From the NCBI GenBank assembly GCA_963772295.1, contig CAVYWO010000020.1, forward strand, positions 248,001 to 312,000: DNA of 64,000 bases. The letters are read 5' to 3'. The position numbers and the translations under genes are program-made. Each line of letters begins with the position of its first letter. Position 1 is the stretch's first letter. Source of the stretch: AP-15 sp963772295 (GTDB lineage Bacteria; Pseudomonadota; Alphaproteobacteria; ATCC43930; CGMCC-115725). Positions 7,108-16,025 of this stretch are shown piece after piece. Under the pieces are notes generated by a model. The model saw only the letters and a list, made by a program, of their open reading frames with translations, searched no databases and had not been told where the DNA came from.

Positions 7108-9138
7108 TTACTGCGCGGCATCGGCGGTGCGCGCGGCCAGCACTTTCTCGGCCGGCCTCCCGGTCAGCTCCTGCATATGGGCGAAGCGATGGGCGAAGCT
7201 GCCGACGCCGAGGGTCAGCGAGCGCAGCTCGACGATCAGATCGTGCAACTCGCTCTGCGGCATATGGGCGCTGACGACGTCCCAGCCGAGCCAGCCCTCC
7301 TTGGCGTCATAGCCGAGGATCTGGCCGCGCCGGCCGGAGATCAGCCGCTGCACGCGGGCGGTAAAGGCGTTCGGCACCGAAATTTGGACCGCGTCGATCG
7401 GTTCGAGGAGGATCGGCTCGCATTTCGGCAGCGCTTCCTGGACCGCTTGGCGGCCGGCCGTCTTGAACGCCTGATCCGAGCTGTCGACCGCGTGAAACTG
7501 GCCGGTGATCAGGTTCACGGCCACGTCGATGACCGGAAAGCCGAGCGGCCCGTGCCGCAACGCCTCGACCACACCCTCCTCGACGGCCGGGATATAGTTG
7601 CGCGGGATCGCGCCGCCGACGACGCCGTCGGTGAACGTAAACCCGGCGCCGCGCGGCAATGCCTTGATCTCGATCGTCACATCGGCGAACTGCCCGTGAC
7701 CGCCGCTCTGCCGCTTGAAGCGGGAGTGCTGCTGGGCGCCGCGACGGATCGTTTCCTTGTACGGCACCGCGGCCGGGCGGCTCGTTACCGCCAGGTTCTG
7801 GCGGTTGCGCAGGCGGTCCATCGCGATCTGCAGATGAATGTCGCCTTGACCCCAGAGCACCATCTCCTGGGTGTCGGCGTTCTGTTCGAGCTCGAAGGTC
7901 GGGTCTTCGTCGATGAGCTTGCCGATGGCGCCCGTCAGCTTGACGTCGTCGGCGCGCTTTTCGGCGGCGACCGCCAAGCCGAAGACCGGCTGCGGCCGCT
8001 CCGGCCGCGGCAGCGGGTCGGCCTTGCCCGACGGCGTCAGCACCGCCCCGGTCGCGATGTCTTCCATGCGGGTCAGCCCGACGACCTCGCCCGCCTGCGC
8101 GGCGGCGAGCTTTTCGTGCTGCGGGCCGAAAATGCGCAATAGACCGGCGACGCGGGTGCCGTTCAATACCATGCCCTCGGTGATCGTACCGCGCCACACC
8201 CGCGACAGGGTCAATTTTCCGGTATGCGGCAGGTGATAGGTCTTGATGACCTGTGCCAGCGGCTCGCCCGCGGCGGCGATGCCGAGCCGGGCCGCGGTTT
8301 CCGGGGCGAAGGGCGCCTCGTGGCGCAACGCCTTCCACAACCGCCGGACGCCGAAATCGGCAAGCCCCGAGCCGAGAAAGACCGGCACCGTCTGGACCCC
8401 CTGCAAGGTCCGGGTCAGGTGCCGGTAGATCTCTTCCTTTGGCGGTTCGACTTCTTCGAGCAGCTGCTCGAGGAGCGCGTCGTCGAAATCGGCGAGCTTC
8501 TCGACCAGGCCGGCGCGGTTCGCTCGCTCCGTGTCCCAGAAGCCATCGGGCAACGGGATCAACTCCGAGGCCTGGCCGGGCCGATAGCGATAGGCGCGTT
8601 CGCTGACCAGGTCGACATAGCCGGTGGGTTCGCCTTCCGGCCCCGGCAACGGCACCTGGCGCAGGACGAGCGGCCGCGGCGACACCGCCTGCAAACCGGC
8701 GAGCACGTCGGGCACGCGGGCGCTCGCCGTGTCCATCTTGTTGATGAATACCATGTGCGGGATCTTGTGCTGGTCGAGAAAGCGTAAGAGCGGGCCGATC
8801 GTCAGCGCCCTCTCGACCTCCGGCTCGACGACGACGACCGCGACATCGCTCGCCAGCACCGTAGCCTGCGCCTCGAACATCAGCTCGACCGAGCCGGGGC
8901 AGTCGAGGATCGTCCAGGGGTCGCCGAGAAAGCTGGTCGTGGCGACGTTGAGCTCGGTCGACATCTGCCGCGCCCGCGCCTCGGTGGCGTGGTCGCCGAC
9001 CGAGTTGCCGTCGCGCACGCTGCCGCGGCGGGTGGTGGCGCCGGCCGCATGCAGCAACGCCTCGAGCAGGCTCGTCTTGCCCGAGAGATACGGGCCGATC
9101 AGAGCGACGCAACGCGGGGCTGCGGTCGTGCTGGCCAT
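7108..9138 (-). CDS. Elongation factor G-like translational GTPase (paralogue)
   Basis: 676 residues from the ATG at 9138; the frame stays open further upstream but that part is low-complexity and not family-like. The G domain has a P-loop GPYLSGKTSL, DCPGSVEL for DxxG and NKMD for NKxD. EF-G domains II-V follow, with HSRFKRQSGGHGQFADV in domain IV and PEPI-type GRRGQILGYDAKEGW in domain V. The P-loop lacks the HVDAGKTT form of housekeeping EF-G, and the length is slightly short, as in the 'EF-G-like' group found beside canonical fusA. Its role is uncertain: a specialised translocase, recycling or stress factor. Stand-alone gene. Confidence 0.85.
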   Translation of the reverse strand: MASTTAAPRCVALIGPYLSGKTSLLEALLHAAGATTRRGSVRDGNSVGDHATEARARQMSTELNVATTSFLGDPWTILDCPGSVELMFEAQATVLASDVAVVVVEPEVERALTIGPLLRFLDQHKIPHMVFINKMDTASARVPDVLAGLQAVSPRPLVLRQVPLPGPEGEPTGYVDLVSERAYRYRPGQASELIPLPDGFWDTERANRAGLVEKLADFDDALLEQLLEEVEPPKEEIYRHLTRTLQGVQTVPVFLGSGLADFGVRRLWKALRHEAPFAPETAARLGIAAAGEPLAQVIKTYHLPHTGKLTLSRVWRGTITEGMVLNGTRVAGLLRIFGPQHEKLAAAQAGEVVGLTRMEDIATGAVLTPSGKADPLPRPERPQPVFGLAVAAEKRADDVKLTGAIGKLIDEDPTFELEQNADTQEMVLWGQGDIHLQIAMDRLRNRQNLAVTSRPAAVPYKETIRRGAQQHSRFKRQSGGHGQFADVTIEIKALPRGAGFTFTDGVVGGAIPRNYIPAVEEGVVEALRHGPLGFPVIDVAVNLITGQFHAVDSSDQAFKTAGRQAVQEALPKCEPILLEPIDAVQISVPNAFTARVQRLISGRRGQILGYDAKEGWLGWDVVSAHMPQSELHDLIVELRSLTLGVGSFAHRFAHMQELTGRPAEKVLAARTADAAQ

Positions 9139-9338
9139 GGGCGCCTCCGGCGATCTCGTTGGACGACCGCTGCGCGGCCCCGATGGCCCGGCGACGCCCG
9201 CGATAGCGACGAATCTGGCGCCGCCGGCCGCCGCAACGCAAACGAAATCTGCGGCGACCCGTTCCCGTTCTCGGCCCGCGGGCGCTTGCCGAAGGGTGGG
9301 CCCGGCATCATTTTCTTGGCATCTCTCGGAGGTGCCCG

Positions 9339-9701
9339 GTGACCATCCAACTCGACCACACGATCGTCCCCGCCCGCGACAAGGAGGCATCGGCCCGGTT
9401 TTTCGCCCGGATCTTCGGGCTCGAGTACCAGGGCCCCGTCTCGCATTTCGCGCCGGTGAGGATCAACGAGACGCTCACCGTCGATTTCGACAATTGGGAC
9501 AAATTCGAGCCGCACCACTACGCCTTCAAGGTCAGCGAGGCCGAGTTCGACGGCATTTTCGAACGGGTGCGGGGCGACGGGCTCGTCTACGGCAGCGGGC
9601 CGTTTTCGGCCGAGGACATGCAGATCAACCGCCGCCACGGCGGCCGCGGCTTTTACTTCCGCGACCCGAACGGCCACCTCTTCGAGGTGCTGACCGCCTG
9701 A
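9339..9701 (+). CDS. Single-domain VOC protein
   Basis: 120 residues starting at a GTG preceded by GGAGG. LDHTIVPARDKEASARFF is the opening beta-alpha unit with a His metal ligand, and GRGFYFRDPNGHLFEVL is the classic C-terminal signature with a Glu ligand. FEPHHYAFKVSEAEFD supplies the middle His. The module would act as a dimer in a dioxygenase, glyoxalase or resistance-type reaction; the substrate is unknown. It is divergent from the EF-G-like gene. Confidence 0.85.
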   Translation: MTIQLDHTIVPARDKEASARFFARIFGLEYQGPVSHFAPVRINETLTVDFDNWDKFEPHHYAFKVSEAEFDGIFERVRGDGLVYGSGPFSAEDMQINRRHGGRGFYFRDPNGHLFEVLTA

Positions 9702-9716
9702 CGCGGCGCCGCGGCC

Positions 9717-10799
9717 CTATCGGGCGGCGCCGCTCCGCGAGGTCTGTTCGGCCCGTTCGAGCGCGGTCAGGATCTCGCGCGCCCGGCGCAGGGCCCGGTC
9801 GGACCGCAGAAACACCTCGCGATAGCCGTCATCCGGATAGAAAAACATCTTCTGCTGCTGTTCGAGCGCCCAGCGGTCCTCGGCGATGACCGCCGGGAAG
9901 GTCTCCATAAAGCGCGCGACCGCCGAGCGCGTCGGGTCGGACTTGCACCTCTGCCCGGCCGGCATGTTGACGATCAGCCGCCAGACGTGGTTGCCGCGGT
10001 CGACCGGGGTGTGCGTGTGGATGATCACATAGCCGCGCTCGAGCGCCGCCTCGCCGTGATGGCCGGCCGGCCAGACCCGCATCTCGACCCGCGTCGCCGC
10101 CGGGCTCAAGAGGAAATGGCTATGGTCGCGGTCGACCCGGTCATAGCCGATATAGTCTTCGAGAAACGGCGGCTGGCGATAGTCGCGCACCTCGCGCACC
10201 GTGCCGACAAAGGGGTTGCCGTCGCGGATCCCCTCCTCGAGCCGGACCGGGATCCGGCTGTTGGCGACGTCGCCGATATTGCCGTCGTGCAGCGGGTAGA
10301 AATGGCTGATGTCGAGAAGGTTCTCGATCAGCAGCAGCGAATTGGCCGGCACCGGCATCGGCCCGGTATCGGCGGTTTCCCAAGCCGGGTCGGCGATTTC
10401 GGGCAGGCGCGGCGGCCGCGCCGCGCCGGCCGCCAGGGGGTCGCCGGGCCAGACCCAGACGAGCCCGTCCTGTTCCGTCACCGGAAAGGCGCGCAATTTG
10501 GCTTGCGGCGGGATGCGGCCATCGGGGTGCGACGGGATCCGCACGCAGCTCCCGGTCGCGTCATAGCAAAGGCCGTGATAGGCGCATTCGAGCAGCTCGC
10601 CCTCGATCAGCCGCCCCTGCGACAACGGCATGCGCTTGTGACAGCAGCGCTCGTCGAAGGCGACGACGATGCCGGACACGGTGCGCCACAAGACGAGCGG
10701 CTTTTCGGCGACGACCTGGCCGCGGAGCTCGAGTACCGGAAATTCACGCGCCAGCCCCACGACGTACCAAGCGTTCCTTACCAGCACATCGGCGGGCAT
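9717..10799 (-). CDS. Rieske aromatic-ring/O-demethylase oxygenase (VanA-like)
   Basis: 360 residues. The N-terminal Rieske centre has RCCHKRMPLSQGRL and LECAYHGLCYD, the CxH...CxxH ligands of the [2Fe-2S] cluster. The C-terminal domain contains ENLLDISHFYPLHDGN, with the two His ligands of the mononuclear iron. The opening DVLVRNAWYVVGLAREF is typical of vanillate O-demethylase oxygenase subunits and related demethylases. A reductase partner is not adjacent. The substrate could be a methoxylated aromatic or another small acid. The frame is intact. Confidence 0.9.
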   Translation of the reverse strand: MPADVLVRNAWYVVGLAREFPVLELRGQVVAEKPLVLWRTVSGIVVAFDERCCHKRMPLSQGRLIEGELLECAYHGLCYDATGSCVRIPSHPDGRIPPQAKLRAFPVTEQDGLVWVWPGDPLAAGAARPPRLPEIADPAWETADTGPMPVPANSLLLIENLLDISHFYPLHDGNIGDVANSRIPVRLEEGIRDGNPFVGTVREVRDYRQPPFLEDYIGYDRVDRDHSHFLLSPAATRVEMRVWPAGHHGEAALERGYVIIHTHTPVDRGNHVWRLIVNMPAGQRCKSDPTRSAVARFMETFPAVIAEDRWALEQQQKMFFYPDDGYREVFLRSDRALRRAREILTALERAEQTSRSGAAR

Positions 10800-10911
10800 C
10801 GCTGATCTCCCGCGCCAGAGAGTGCCGCTCCGATGGTTTCGCGGCGGTTCGCACTATATCCGACGGATGTCGGCAGAGTGCAGCGCGCCGATGTGGCGCA
10901 GGAGGGGCCGG

Positions 10912-11397
10912 GTGCCGAGTTTCGACATCGTCTCACGCATCGATCTTGCCGAGGTCGACAACGCGGTTGCCGGGATGACCCGCGAAATCGCCACCCGGTT
11001 CGACTTCAAAGGCAGCAAATGCACGGTTGCCCGCGAGGAGGTCGTGCTCACGCTGCGCGCCGACGACGAGCTCAAATTGAAGCAGATGCACGAACTGTTG
11101 CGTGTGCATCTGACGCGGCGCAAGGTCGAGCCCGGCGCCCTCGAATACCGGCCGCCGGAGAAGGCCTCCGGCAACACGCTGCGGCAGACGATCCTCCTGC
11201 GGCAGGGCGTCGGTGTCGATCTCGCCCGCCGGCTGATCCGCGAGATCAAGGACCAGAAGCTCAAGGTGCAGGTTGCGGTGCAAGGCGAGGAGCTGCGGGT
11301 TTCCGGCAAGAAGCGCGACGATCTGCAGGCGGCGATCGCCGCCGTGCGCGGGCTCAAGCTGGAGCAGCCGCTGCAATACCTCAATTTTCGCGATTGA
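10912..11397 (+). CDS. yajQ: YajQ-family nucleotide-binding protein
   Basis: 161 residues, exactly the family length, from a GTG at 10912 with GGAGGGG just upstream. The open frame continues to 10669 but that extension is non-homologous. PSFDIVSRIDLAEVDNAV, the N-terminal signature, is followed by TRFDFKGSKCT, LRQGVGVDLARRLIREIKD and LQYLNFRD at the C-terminus. Members bind nucleic acid or cyclic di-GMP; some act with LysR-type regulators. The frame is intact and is followed by tRNA-Glu. Confidence 0.95.
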   Translation: MPSFDIVSRIDLAEVDNAVAGMTREIATRFDFKGSKCTVAREEVVLTLRADDELKLKQMHELLRVHLTRRKVEPGALEYRPPEKASGNTLRQTILLRQGVGVDLARRLIREIKDQKLKVQVAVQGEELRVSGKKRDDLQAAIAAVRGLKLEQPLQYLNFRD

Positions 11398-11451
11398 GCC
11401 GCCCACCCTTGCCGCACCGGCGGCAAGCCGCTATGAAACGGCCGGCGCCGC

Positions 11452-11527
11452 GTCCCCTTCGTCTAGAGGCCCAGGACACCGCCCTCTCACGGCGGCAACA
11501 CCGGTTCGAATCCGGTAGGGGACGCCA
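11452..11527 (+). tRNA. tRNA-Glu (anticodon CTC)
   Basis: 76 bases. The acceptor stem GTCCCCT/AGGGGAC is perfect, the anticodon stem CCGCC/GGCGG encloses CTCTCAC with anticodon CTC, and the T arm CCGGTTCGAATCCGG is complete. The 3' CCA is encoded. The mobile-element remnants begin directly downstream, but no repeat of the tRNA 3' end was seen further on, so use of this gene as an attachment site is unproven. Confidence 0.95.
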
Positions 11528-11639
11528 GTAAAATCAGATTGTTGAGAGATATGGTGGCAATCGGTGTCCCGGTTGTGTCCCGTCTCAGGGTCGGATTTGC
11601 GTCACGACCGGTCGCTGCGTTCGATCCGCAGAGCGTACA

Positions 11640-11943
11640 AGGCCGGCTCCATCGATCCGGCGCCAGGCGAGGTCGCCCCATCTCGCGGCTGCCGCCAGCC
11701 AAGCCGCCTTGCGAGATAGTGCTTTCGCCCATTGTCGCGACCCATTTGGGCCCCCTTCGGCGTCGTCGCCGGCGCACCAGCGATCGGCGCAAAAAGATCT
11801 CCTTGCCGGGACCACCCGTGCCGCCGAACTCGGGAAAAGGCCCGGCTCAGCGTGTATTATTGCCGCACGATCGCCCGCTCGTCGGAAGCCCACGCCCAGA
11901 ACGGCGCCAGTTGCTCGTCGGAGAGAAGACGGCGGCGAGCCAT
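11640..11943 (-). pseudogene. Tn3-family transposase (tnpA) N-terminal remnant
   Basis: From an ATG at 11943 the frame reads MARRRLLSDEQLAPFWAWA, then SDERAIVRQ, a stop, and YTLSRAF. This matches the usual start of Tn3-type transposases (a basic start, a DEQ helix, an ER-IVR segment and an HYTLS block). The frame contains a stop at 11857-11859 and loses recognisable similarity after YTLS; the full protein would be near 1,000 residues, so nearly all is missing. It is divergent from the broken serine recombinase at 12006, the normal tnpA/tnpR arrangement. The lower limit is arbitrary. Confidence 0.45.
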
Positions 11944-12005
11944 CGGTACGCATTCGAGCCCCGGATTTATCGGGGTTTCAAGCGCCTTCGGCCGAGGGGG
12001 TTCAA

Positions 12006-12504
12006 GTGGGACAGCGTGCAGCCCTCTACTGCCGCGTCTCCACTGCCGATCAATCATTGCGATCGGCAGGAACGTGATCTGCGTGCCTTTGCCAAGCGTA
12101 GCGGCTTCGAGATCGTCGGCCTCTACAAGGAGAAAGCCTCCGCTGCCAAGACCGACCGTATCGAGCGCAAGAAGGTGATGGGGCTCGCGCAAGCTCGCGA
12201 GATCGATGCCATCCTGGTCACCGAGCTGTCCCGATGGGGACGCAGCACCATCGACCTCGTGCAGACGCTGCAGTCGCTGCAGGCGTGGGATGTGTCCGTC
12301 CTCGCCGTCTCAGGCCTGCAATTCGACCTGTCGACGCCGCACGGCAAGATGATCGCCTCGGTGATGGCGGCGCTCGCCGAGTTCGAGCGGGAACTCAAGT
12401 TGGCAGAGGCTGGTCTGAGCTAGCAGTTGATCGGCCGCCATGTCGGGCTCAGCAAGAACACGGTCGGAGCAATCCTGCAACGCGCGCGTGCTGCGAACCA
12501 ATGA
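12006..12504 (+). pseudogene. Serine recombinase/resolvase (tnpR-type), broken
   Basis: It starts at GTG 12006 after GAGGGGG and reads VGQRAALYCRVSTADQS with the catalytic Ser. One extra base near 12060 throws the frame; the rest of the catalytic domain continues in another frame (DRQERDLRAFAKRSGF, ELSRWGRSTIDLVQTLQSL, MIASVMAALAEFERELK). An in-frame TAG at 12421-12423 then precedes a short helix-turn-helix tail, LIGRHVGLSKNTVGAILQ, ending at 12504. The spacer between FEREL and the HTH is shorter than in intact resolvases, so a deletion occurred as well. Non-functional Tn3-type resolvase remnant. Confidence 0.8.
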
Positions 12505-12521
12505 AGTGTAACCGTCCCGAC

Positions 12522-12595
12522 CGTGTTGCCGCCTCTTTCGTTTGGCGGTGCCTTAGTGGCTCGACCATAGCTCCGTTTCCACATCCCGCTCATCG
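12522..12595 (-). repeat. 74-bp copy of a group II intron 3' end
   Basis: Identical over 74 bases to 15907-15980, the region from just after domain V to the 3' end of the intron at 15.9-17.85 kb. On the minus strand it runs from CGATGAGCGGG to GGCAACACG; similarity stops abruptly on both sides. It therefore marks the 3' terminus of a second, otherwise lost, copy of that intron type. It lies 49 bp beyond the 3' end of a different truncated intron. Confidence 0.85.
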
Positions 12596-12644
12596 GTAGG
12601 GTCGAGGACTGGCGCGCCGGTGTAGGCCGAGGTTTGGGTTCCCT

Positions 12645-13450
12645 GTTGTCTCGCCCTTTCGTCTGCGAGTGTCCCAGCATTTCGACCATGCCACGTTTCC
12701 AGCCCCCGCCACGTCGAACGCAGCGTGCGGATTTCCCGCACTGCGCTCTCCCATTTGCTTCATGTCGAGGGTTATGGGACCTATCCTGCCGGGGCGACTT
12801 GCGGCCTGGCGCGTCGCACTCGATAGCCGTTGAACAGCCCTAGAGTGTCGTACAGCCACCGCCTACTCCATCGTTCCCAGCCGAAGCCCTTTCGTTTCTG
12901 AGCCCGCGCCAGATGGCGCCTGACCTTCTTCTCCACCCAATCCTTGATGAAGCCGAAGCACTCGCTGGAGTGCCCAACCGCGAAGTAGTTCACCCATCCC
13001 CGGAGCACCGGATTGATCAGGGTCAGCACCCGTTCGATCGGTTGCGACCGGTATCGGCGGAACACCGCTTTGAGCTCCCGCATCAGTGCCGTCCGCTTTT
13101 TGAGCTTGGGCGTGTAAGGCGGGCGCCGCGCTCCGCGCAGACTGCGGAGGTAGCGGAAGTCGAAGCCCAGAAAACCGAAGCTTTCACCTCGTTCAAGGTC
13201 GACTATACGGCTCTTTTCATCATTGATTTCAACCTGCAGCTTACCGAACTCCTCCCGAAGCCGTTTGTTTACCGCGCCAATCAGCCAGTCGTGTCGCTTG
13301 TAGGCGTCGACCAAGATCACCAGATCGTCAGCGAATTCTTGCATATTCGATGTAGGTGTACTGGCCATTGCGGGTGACCTCCCGCGCTCGCTCCAGCATC
13401 CGATCCACCTCATTGAGGTAGAGATTGCTGAGCAAGGGCGAGATTACCCC
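12645..13450 (-). mobile_element. 5'-truncated group II intron
   Basis: The minus strand carries a broken intron-encoded reverse transcriptase (12781-13449), then a domain V-like hairpin at 12716-12750 (GAGCGCAGTGCGGGAAAT and its partner) and a domain VI/tail that aligns base for base in style with the intact intron nearby (…TGGAAACGTGGC…ACGAAAGGGCGAGACAAC). The 3' end is placed near 12645 by that comparison. The 5' half, domains I-III and the first reverse-transcriptase blocks, is missing beyond 13450. Not mobile. Confidence 0.7.
12781..13449 (-). pseudogene. Group II intron reverse transcriptase/maturase, truncated and frameshifted
   Basis: Starting inside the family at GVISPLLSNLYLNEVDRM (block 4) and continuing through NGQYTYIEYAR, the frame then breaks by one extra base near 13348 and resumes at FADDLVILV, the catalytic block. 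LGFDFRYL, INPVLRGWVNYFAVG (maturase domain X) and the C-terminal LYDTLGLFNGYRVRRARPQ follow and look normal. About half of the protein, including the first palm motif, is absent. It is a different lineage from the intact enzyme at 16026-17357: the residues around domain X differ. Confidence 0.85.
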
Positions 13451-13455
13451 ATGCC

Positions 13456-13635
13456 AACGGCAACGGCGCTGCGGGGATCACCGTCGAGTGTCCAAGCAAT
13501 TTGTACAACAACACCGCCAACGGCAACTCCGGCGGCAACACTTCGTCTCTCACGGGCTGCGTCGTCCTCGACAACAACTTCGACCCGTCAGCTCGGAACT
13601 TCTCGGCGGCGAGCCGCGTTTCGCATCGGTGGTAA
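13456..13635 (+). pseudogene. Asn/Gly-rich coding remnant
   Basis: A frame of 59 codons to a TAA reads GAAGITVECPSNLYNNT, then Asn/Gly/Ser-rich residues, TGCVVLDNNFDPSARNF. The two cysteines, Asn/Gly richness and regular spacing look like a real protein end of a secreted beta-rich domain, not a random frame. There is no start: the truncated intron abuts it at about 13450. I do not recognise the family. Confidence 0.35.
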
Positions 13636-13722
13636 GTCTCCCTGTGCGGGTTGCCACATCCCGCAAACTAGCCGGGTTCATCACATTGCCTGGCCAAATT
13701 CTTGTCCGGAGCCGGGAAGCGA

Positions 13723-14036
13723 ATGCGCACGTTCACAACCGACGGCGACGAGATCACGGTTCCGGCTCGGCTGATCGTCCGTATGGCCGACCGGCTGCAC
13801 CGGCTTGGCCAGGTTCGGCGCGAGGCTTATCCGATGTCCTGCTGCCACATCAGGTGGCGGATTTCATCGGCCTGCCCGAGCGGGAAATCTGGGAAATGGT
13901 GCGGGCGCGCAAGTTCCCGATGCCCGGCCTGATCTGCTCGTCGAACCGGGTGACGCGGCTGCCGTGCTGGAGCCGCGACGAGGTCGCCGACTGGCTGCGG
14001 GCGCGGGCACGCCCAAGGCTGCAACGGCCGCAGTAA
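13723..14036 (+). pseudogene. AlpA/excisionase-like helix-turn-helix gene, frameshifted
   Basis: ATG 13723 opens RTFTTDGDEITVPARLIV, and then the frame must shift near 13835 to continue as VLLPHQVADFIGLPEREIW, EMVRARKFPMPGL, WSRDEVADWLRAR. The second half is a MerR/AlpA-type DNA-binding domain with the wing PxP and tryptophan typical of excisionase or prophage regulators. The two halves could be separate small genes, but a one-base change joining them is more likely. It fits the mobile-element neighbourhood. Confidence 0.55.
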
Positions 14037-14215
14037 CTGACCGACCCCTCGATGGTCCCGATGCCCATCGGGACCACCATCGTTGCACAGCAACGCGCGT
14101 CTCATTGAGCCCGGTGGCGGGTTCACCGCGGTGAAGCGCTCAAAGTTGAAAATTTTCAACGGGTCACTGTGCTGACCGAACCTCGACCGACTTTCCCGCT
14201 TGATTTGCCCCGCCA

Positions 14216-14902
14216 GTGAAACTTTCGCCCTACAACCACCCGATCGGCACCAAGCGCCCGCCGATCGATACGGACTACTACGAGACGTTCAACCGCGAGA
14301 ACGTCATGTTGATCGACATCCGCGAGGACCCGATCGAGGAGATCACGCCCGGCGGCATCCGCACCGCCAAGCGGGAATACCCGGTCGATGCCATCGTGTA
14401 CGCCGCGGGCTTCGATGCCATGACCGGCTCGCTGTTCCGGCTCAACATCCGCGGGCGCGGCGGGATGTTGTTGCAAGAGAAATGGGCCGACGGGCCGCAC
14501 ACCTATCTCGGCATCGCAACCGTGGACTTCCCCGACTTGTTCATGATCACGGGGCCTGGCAGCCCCTCGGTGCTGAGCAACATGCCGGTGTCGATCGAGC
14601 AGCATGTCGAGTGGATCGCCGACTGCCTCGGCTACATGCGAAGCCGCGGCCTCAACCAGATCGAGCCGCTGTGCGAAGCCGAGGAGGCGTGGGACGCGCA
14701 CGTGGCCGAGACCGCCGCCGCCACTTTGTTTCCCCGGGCGGATTCCTGGTACATGGGCGCGAACATCCCCGGCAAGCCGAGGGTGTTCTTCCCCTATGCG
14801 GGTGGCGCAGGTCCCTATCGCCAACGCTGCGCGGAGATCGCCGCCAACAGCTATGAGGGTTTCGTCTTGAGCCGGCACCGGGAGCAGGTGGCGGCGGAGT
14901 AG
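14216..14902 (+). pseudogene. Baeyer-Villiger/flavin monooxygenase, C-terminal fragment
   Basis: 228 codons beginning at KLSPYNHPIGTKRPP and continuing with YYETFNRENVMLIDIRE, YAAGFDAMTGSLF (the family's ATGFDAMTG block) and MITGPGSPSVLSNM. These match the last two fifths of cyclohexanone-monooxygenase-type enzymes of about 540 residues. The FAD site, the FxGxxxHxxxWP fingerprint and most of the NADPH site are gone; the upstream 60 bases hold none of them. The fragment probably arrived, or was cut, during the rearrangements around the introns. The remaining frame is intact to TAG. Confidence 0.85.
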
Positions 14903-15216
14903 CTGGCGCCATACGGCCCGGGGCCGCGGAGAGGGCTGGGGAAATAGCCAAGCCGTTCGACTGCCGAGCGAGGTCGGCGAAGGCAGTCGACTTGTGGGTT
15001 TACTGGCACCGACGGCGAGCTGCTGCGGCGGTTCGGGAGAGGCCCGGTAAACGTAGGCTCTTGGCAGGTCAGAGACGTGACTCCGGCCGCCACCCGAGCG
15101 GCAGCCATCAAGGGTGGAGCGGACACACCAGCGCGCAGCCCGTTCATGCTTCGTCCACGATGTCGTACACTCAGAGCACTTTCGTGTAGTGACCCCTTTT
15201 AGGAGGAAAAATCTCC
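14903..15216. other. Intergenic region without recognisable gene
   Basis: No open frame of convincing composition and no strong hairpin were seen. The last 20 bases contain TAGGAGG, the ribosome-binding site of the following VOC/PhnB gene. Confidence 0.5.
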
Positions 15217-15705
15217 ATGTCTGGCATAACCCCGTGCCTCTGGTTTGATGGCAACGCCGAAGAGGCCGCCAAGTTCTATGCCTCCCTGTTCCCCAACAGC
15301 CATGTTGATGCAGTCCATCGCGCACCGAGTGACTACCCGTCGGGCAAGGCAGGCGACGTGCTGCTGGTCGAGTTCACACTGATGGGTCAACCGTTCGCCG
15401 GCCTGAATGGCGGACCGCAATTCCAGTTCAATGAAGCGATCTCGTTCCAGATACCGGTGGAGACCCAGGCCGAGGCCGATCGCTTCGCCGACGCACTCTC
15501 GGCGGTCCCCGAGGCTGAGCAATGCGGCTGGGTGAAAGACCGCTTCGGCGTGTCGTGGCAGATCGTTCCCCGCCAGCTTATCAGGTTGATTGGCGATGCC
15601 GATCGCGCTCGGGCAAGGCGGGCCTTCGACGCGATGATGCAAATGAAGCGCATCGATATCGCCACGATCGAGCGGGCCGCCGACGGCATCGCCCCGTCCG
15701 CCTAA
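15217..15705 (+). CDS. PhnB-like VOC protein (3-dmu-9_3-mt family)
   Basis: 162 residues, ATG preceded by TAGGAGG. TPCLWFDGNAEEAAKFY and LFPNS are the standard opening of this family; GQPFAGLNGGPQFQFNEAI and CGWVKDRFGVSWQIVP are its middle and late signatures. DAMMQMKRIDIATIERA is the usual C-terminal helix. Members are dimeric glyoxalase-fold proteins of mostly unknown function, despite older names implying a ubiquinone methyltransferase. The frame is intact, flanked by mobile DNA on both sides. Confidence 0.93.
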   Translation: MSGITPCLWFDGNAEEAAKFYASLFPNSHVDAVHRAPSDYPSGKAGDVLLVEFTLMGQPFAGLNGGPQFQFNEAISFQIPVETQAEADRFADALSAVPEAEQCGWVKDRFGVSWQIVPRQLIRLIGDADRARARRAFDAMMQMKRIDIATIERAADGIAPSA

Positions 15706-15979
15706 ATCGACAAACCCGAGGGAGCCTCGCTCCAATGACCGGAAGGGGGCAGCAAGACCCGTTCCCAGCGCGAAGGCCGAGCGACGGCTTTGGGTCGGTT
15801 TGAGCCGTTCGCTCGGGGTCGCGGGCGGTCGATGAATCTCGACGGGCCGCGAATGGCTTCACCGGGTAGAGTCGGAATGTGGCGCGGTGGCCTTAGGTCA
15901 GGCATGCGTGTTGCCGCCTCTTTCGTTTGGCGGTGCCTTAGTGGCTCGACCATAGCTCCGTTTCCACATCCCGCTCATC

Positions 15980-16015
15980 GAACCGGACATGCGGATTTCC
16001 CTGCATCCGGCTCTC
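15980..16015 (-). ncRNA. Group II intron domain V
   Basis: Minus strand: GAGAGCCGGATGCAGG, then GAAA, then TCCGCATGTCCGGTTC. This is the 34-36 nt catalytic hairpin with GAGCCG at the base and a GNRA-type loop. It is the catalytic centre of the ribozyme and is followed by domain VI. Confidence 0.8.
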
Positions 16016-16025
16016 GGACAAGACC

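Noticed and set aside
5994..7274. A 426-codon plus-strand frame opposite msrP.
   Set aside because: Antisense shadow of msrP with low-complexity Arg/His-rich sequence.
11487..11792. A minus-strand frame over tRNA-Glu ending in SPTGFEPVLPP.
   Set aside because: This is the well-known false frame on the complement of tRNA-Glu; it has no start signal or homologous domain.
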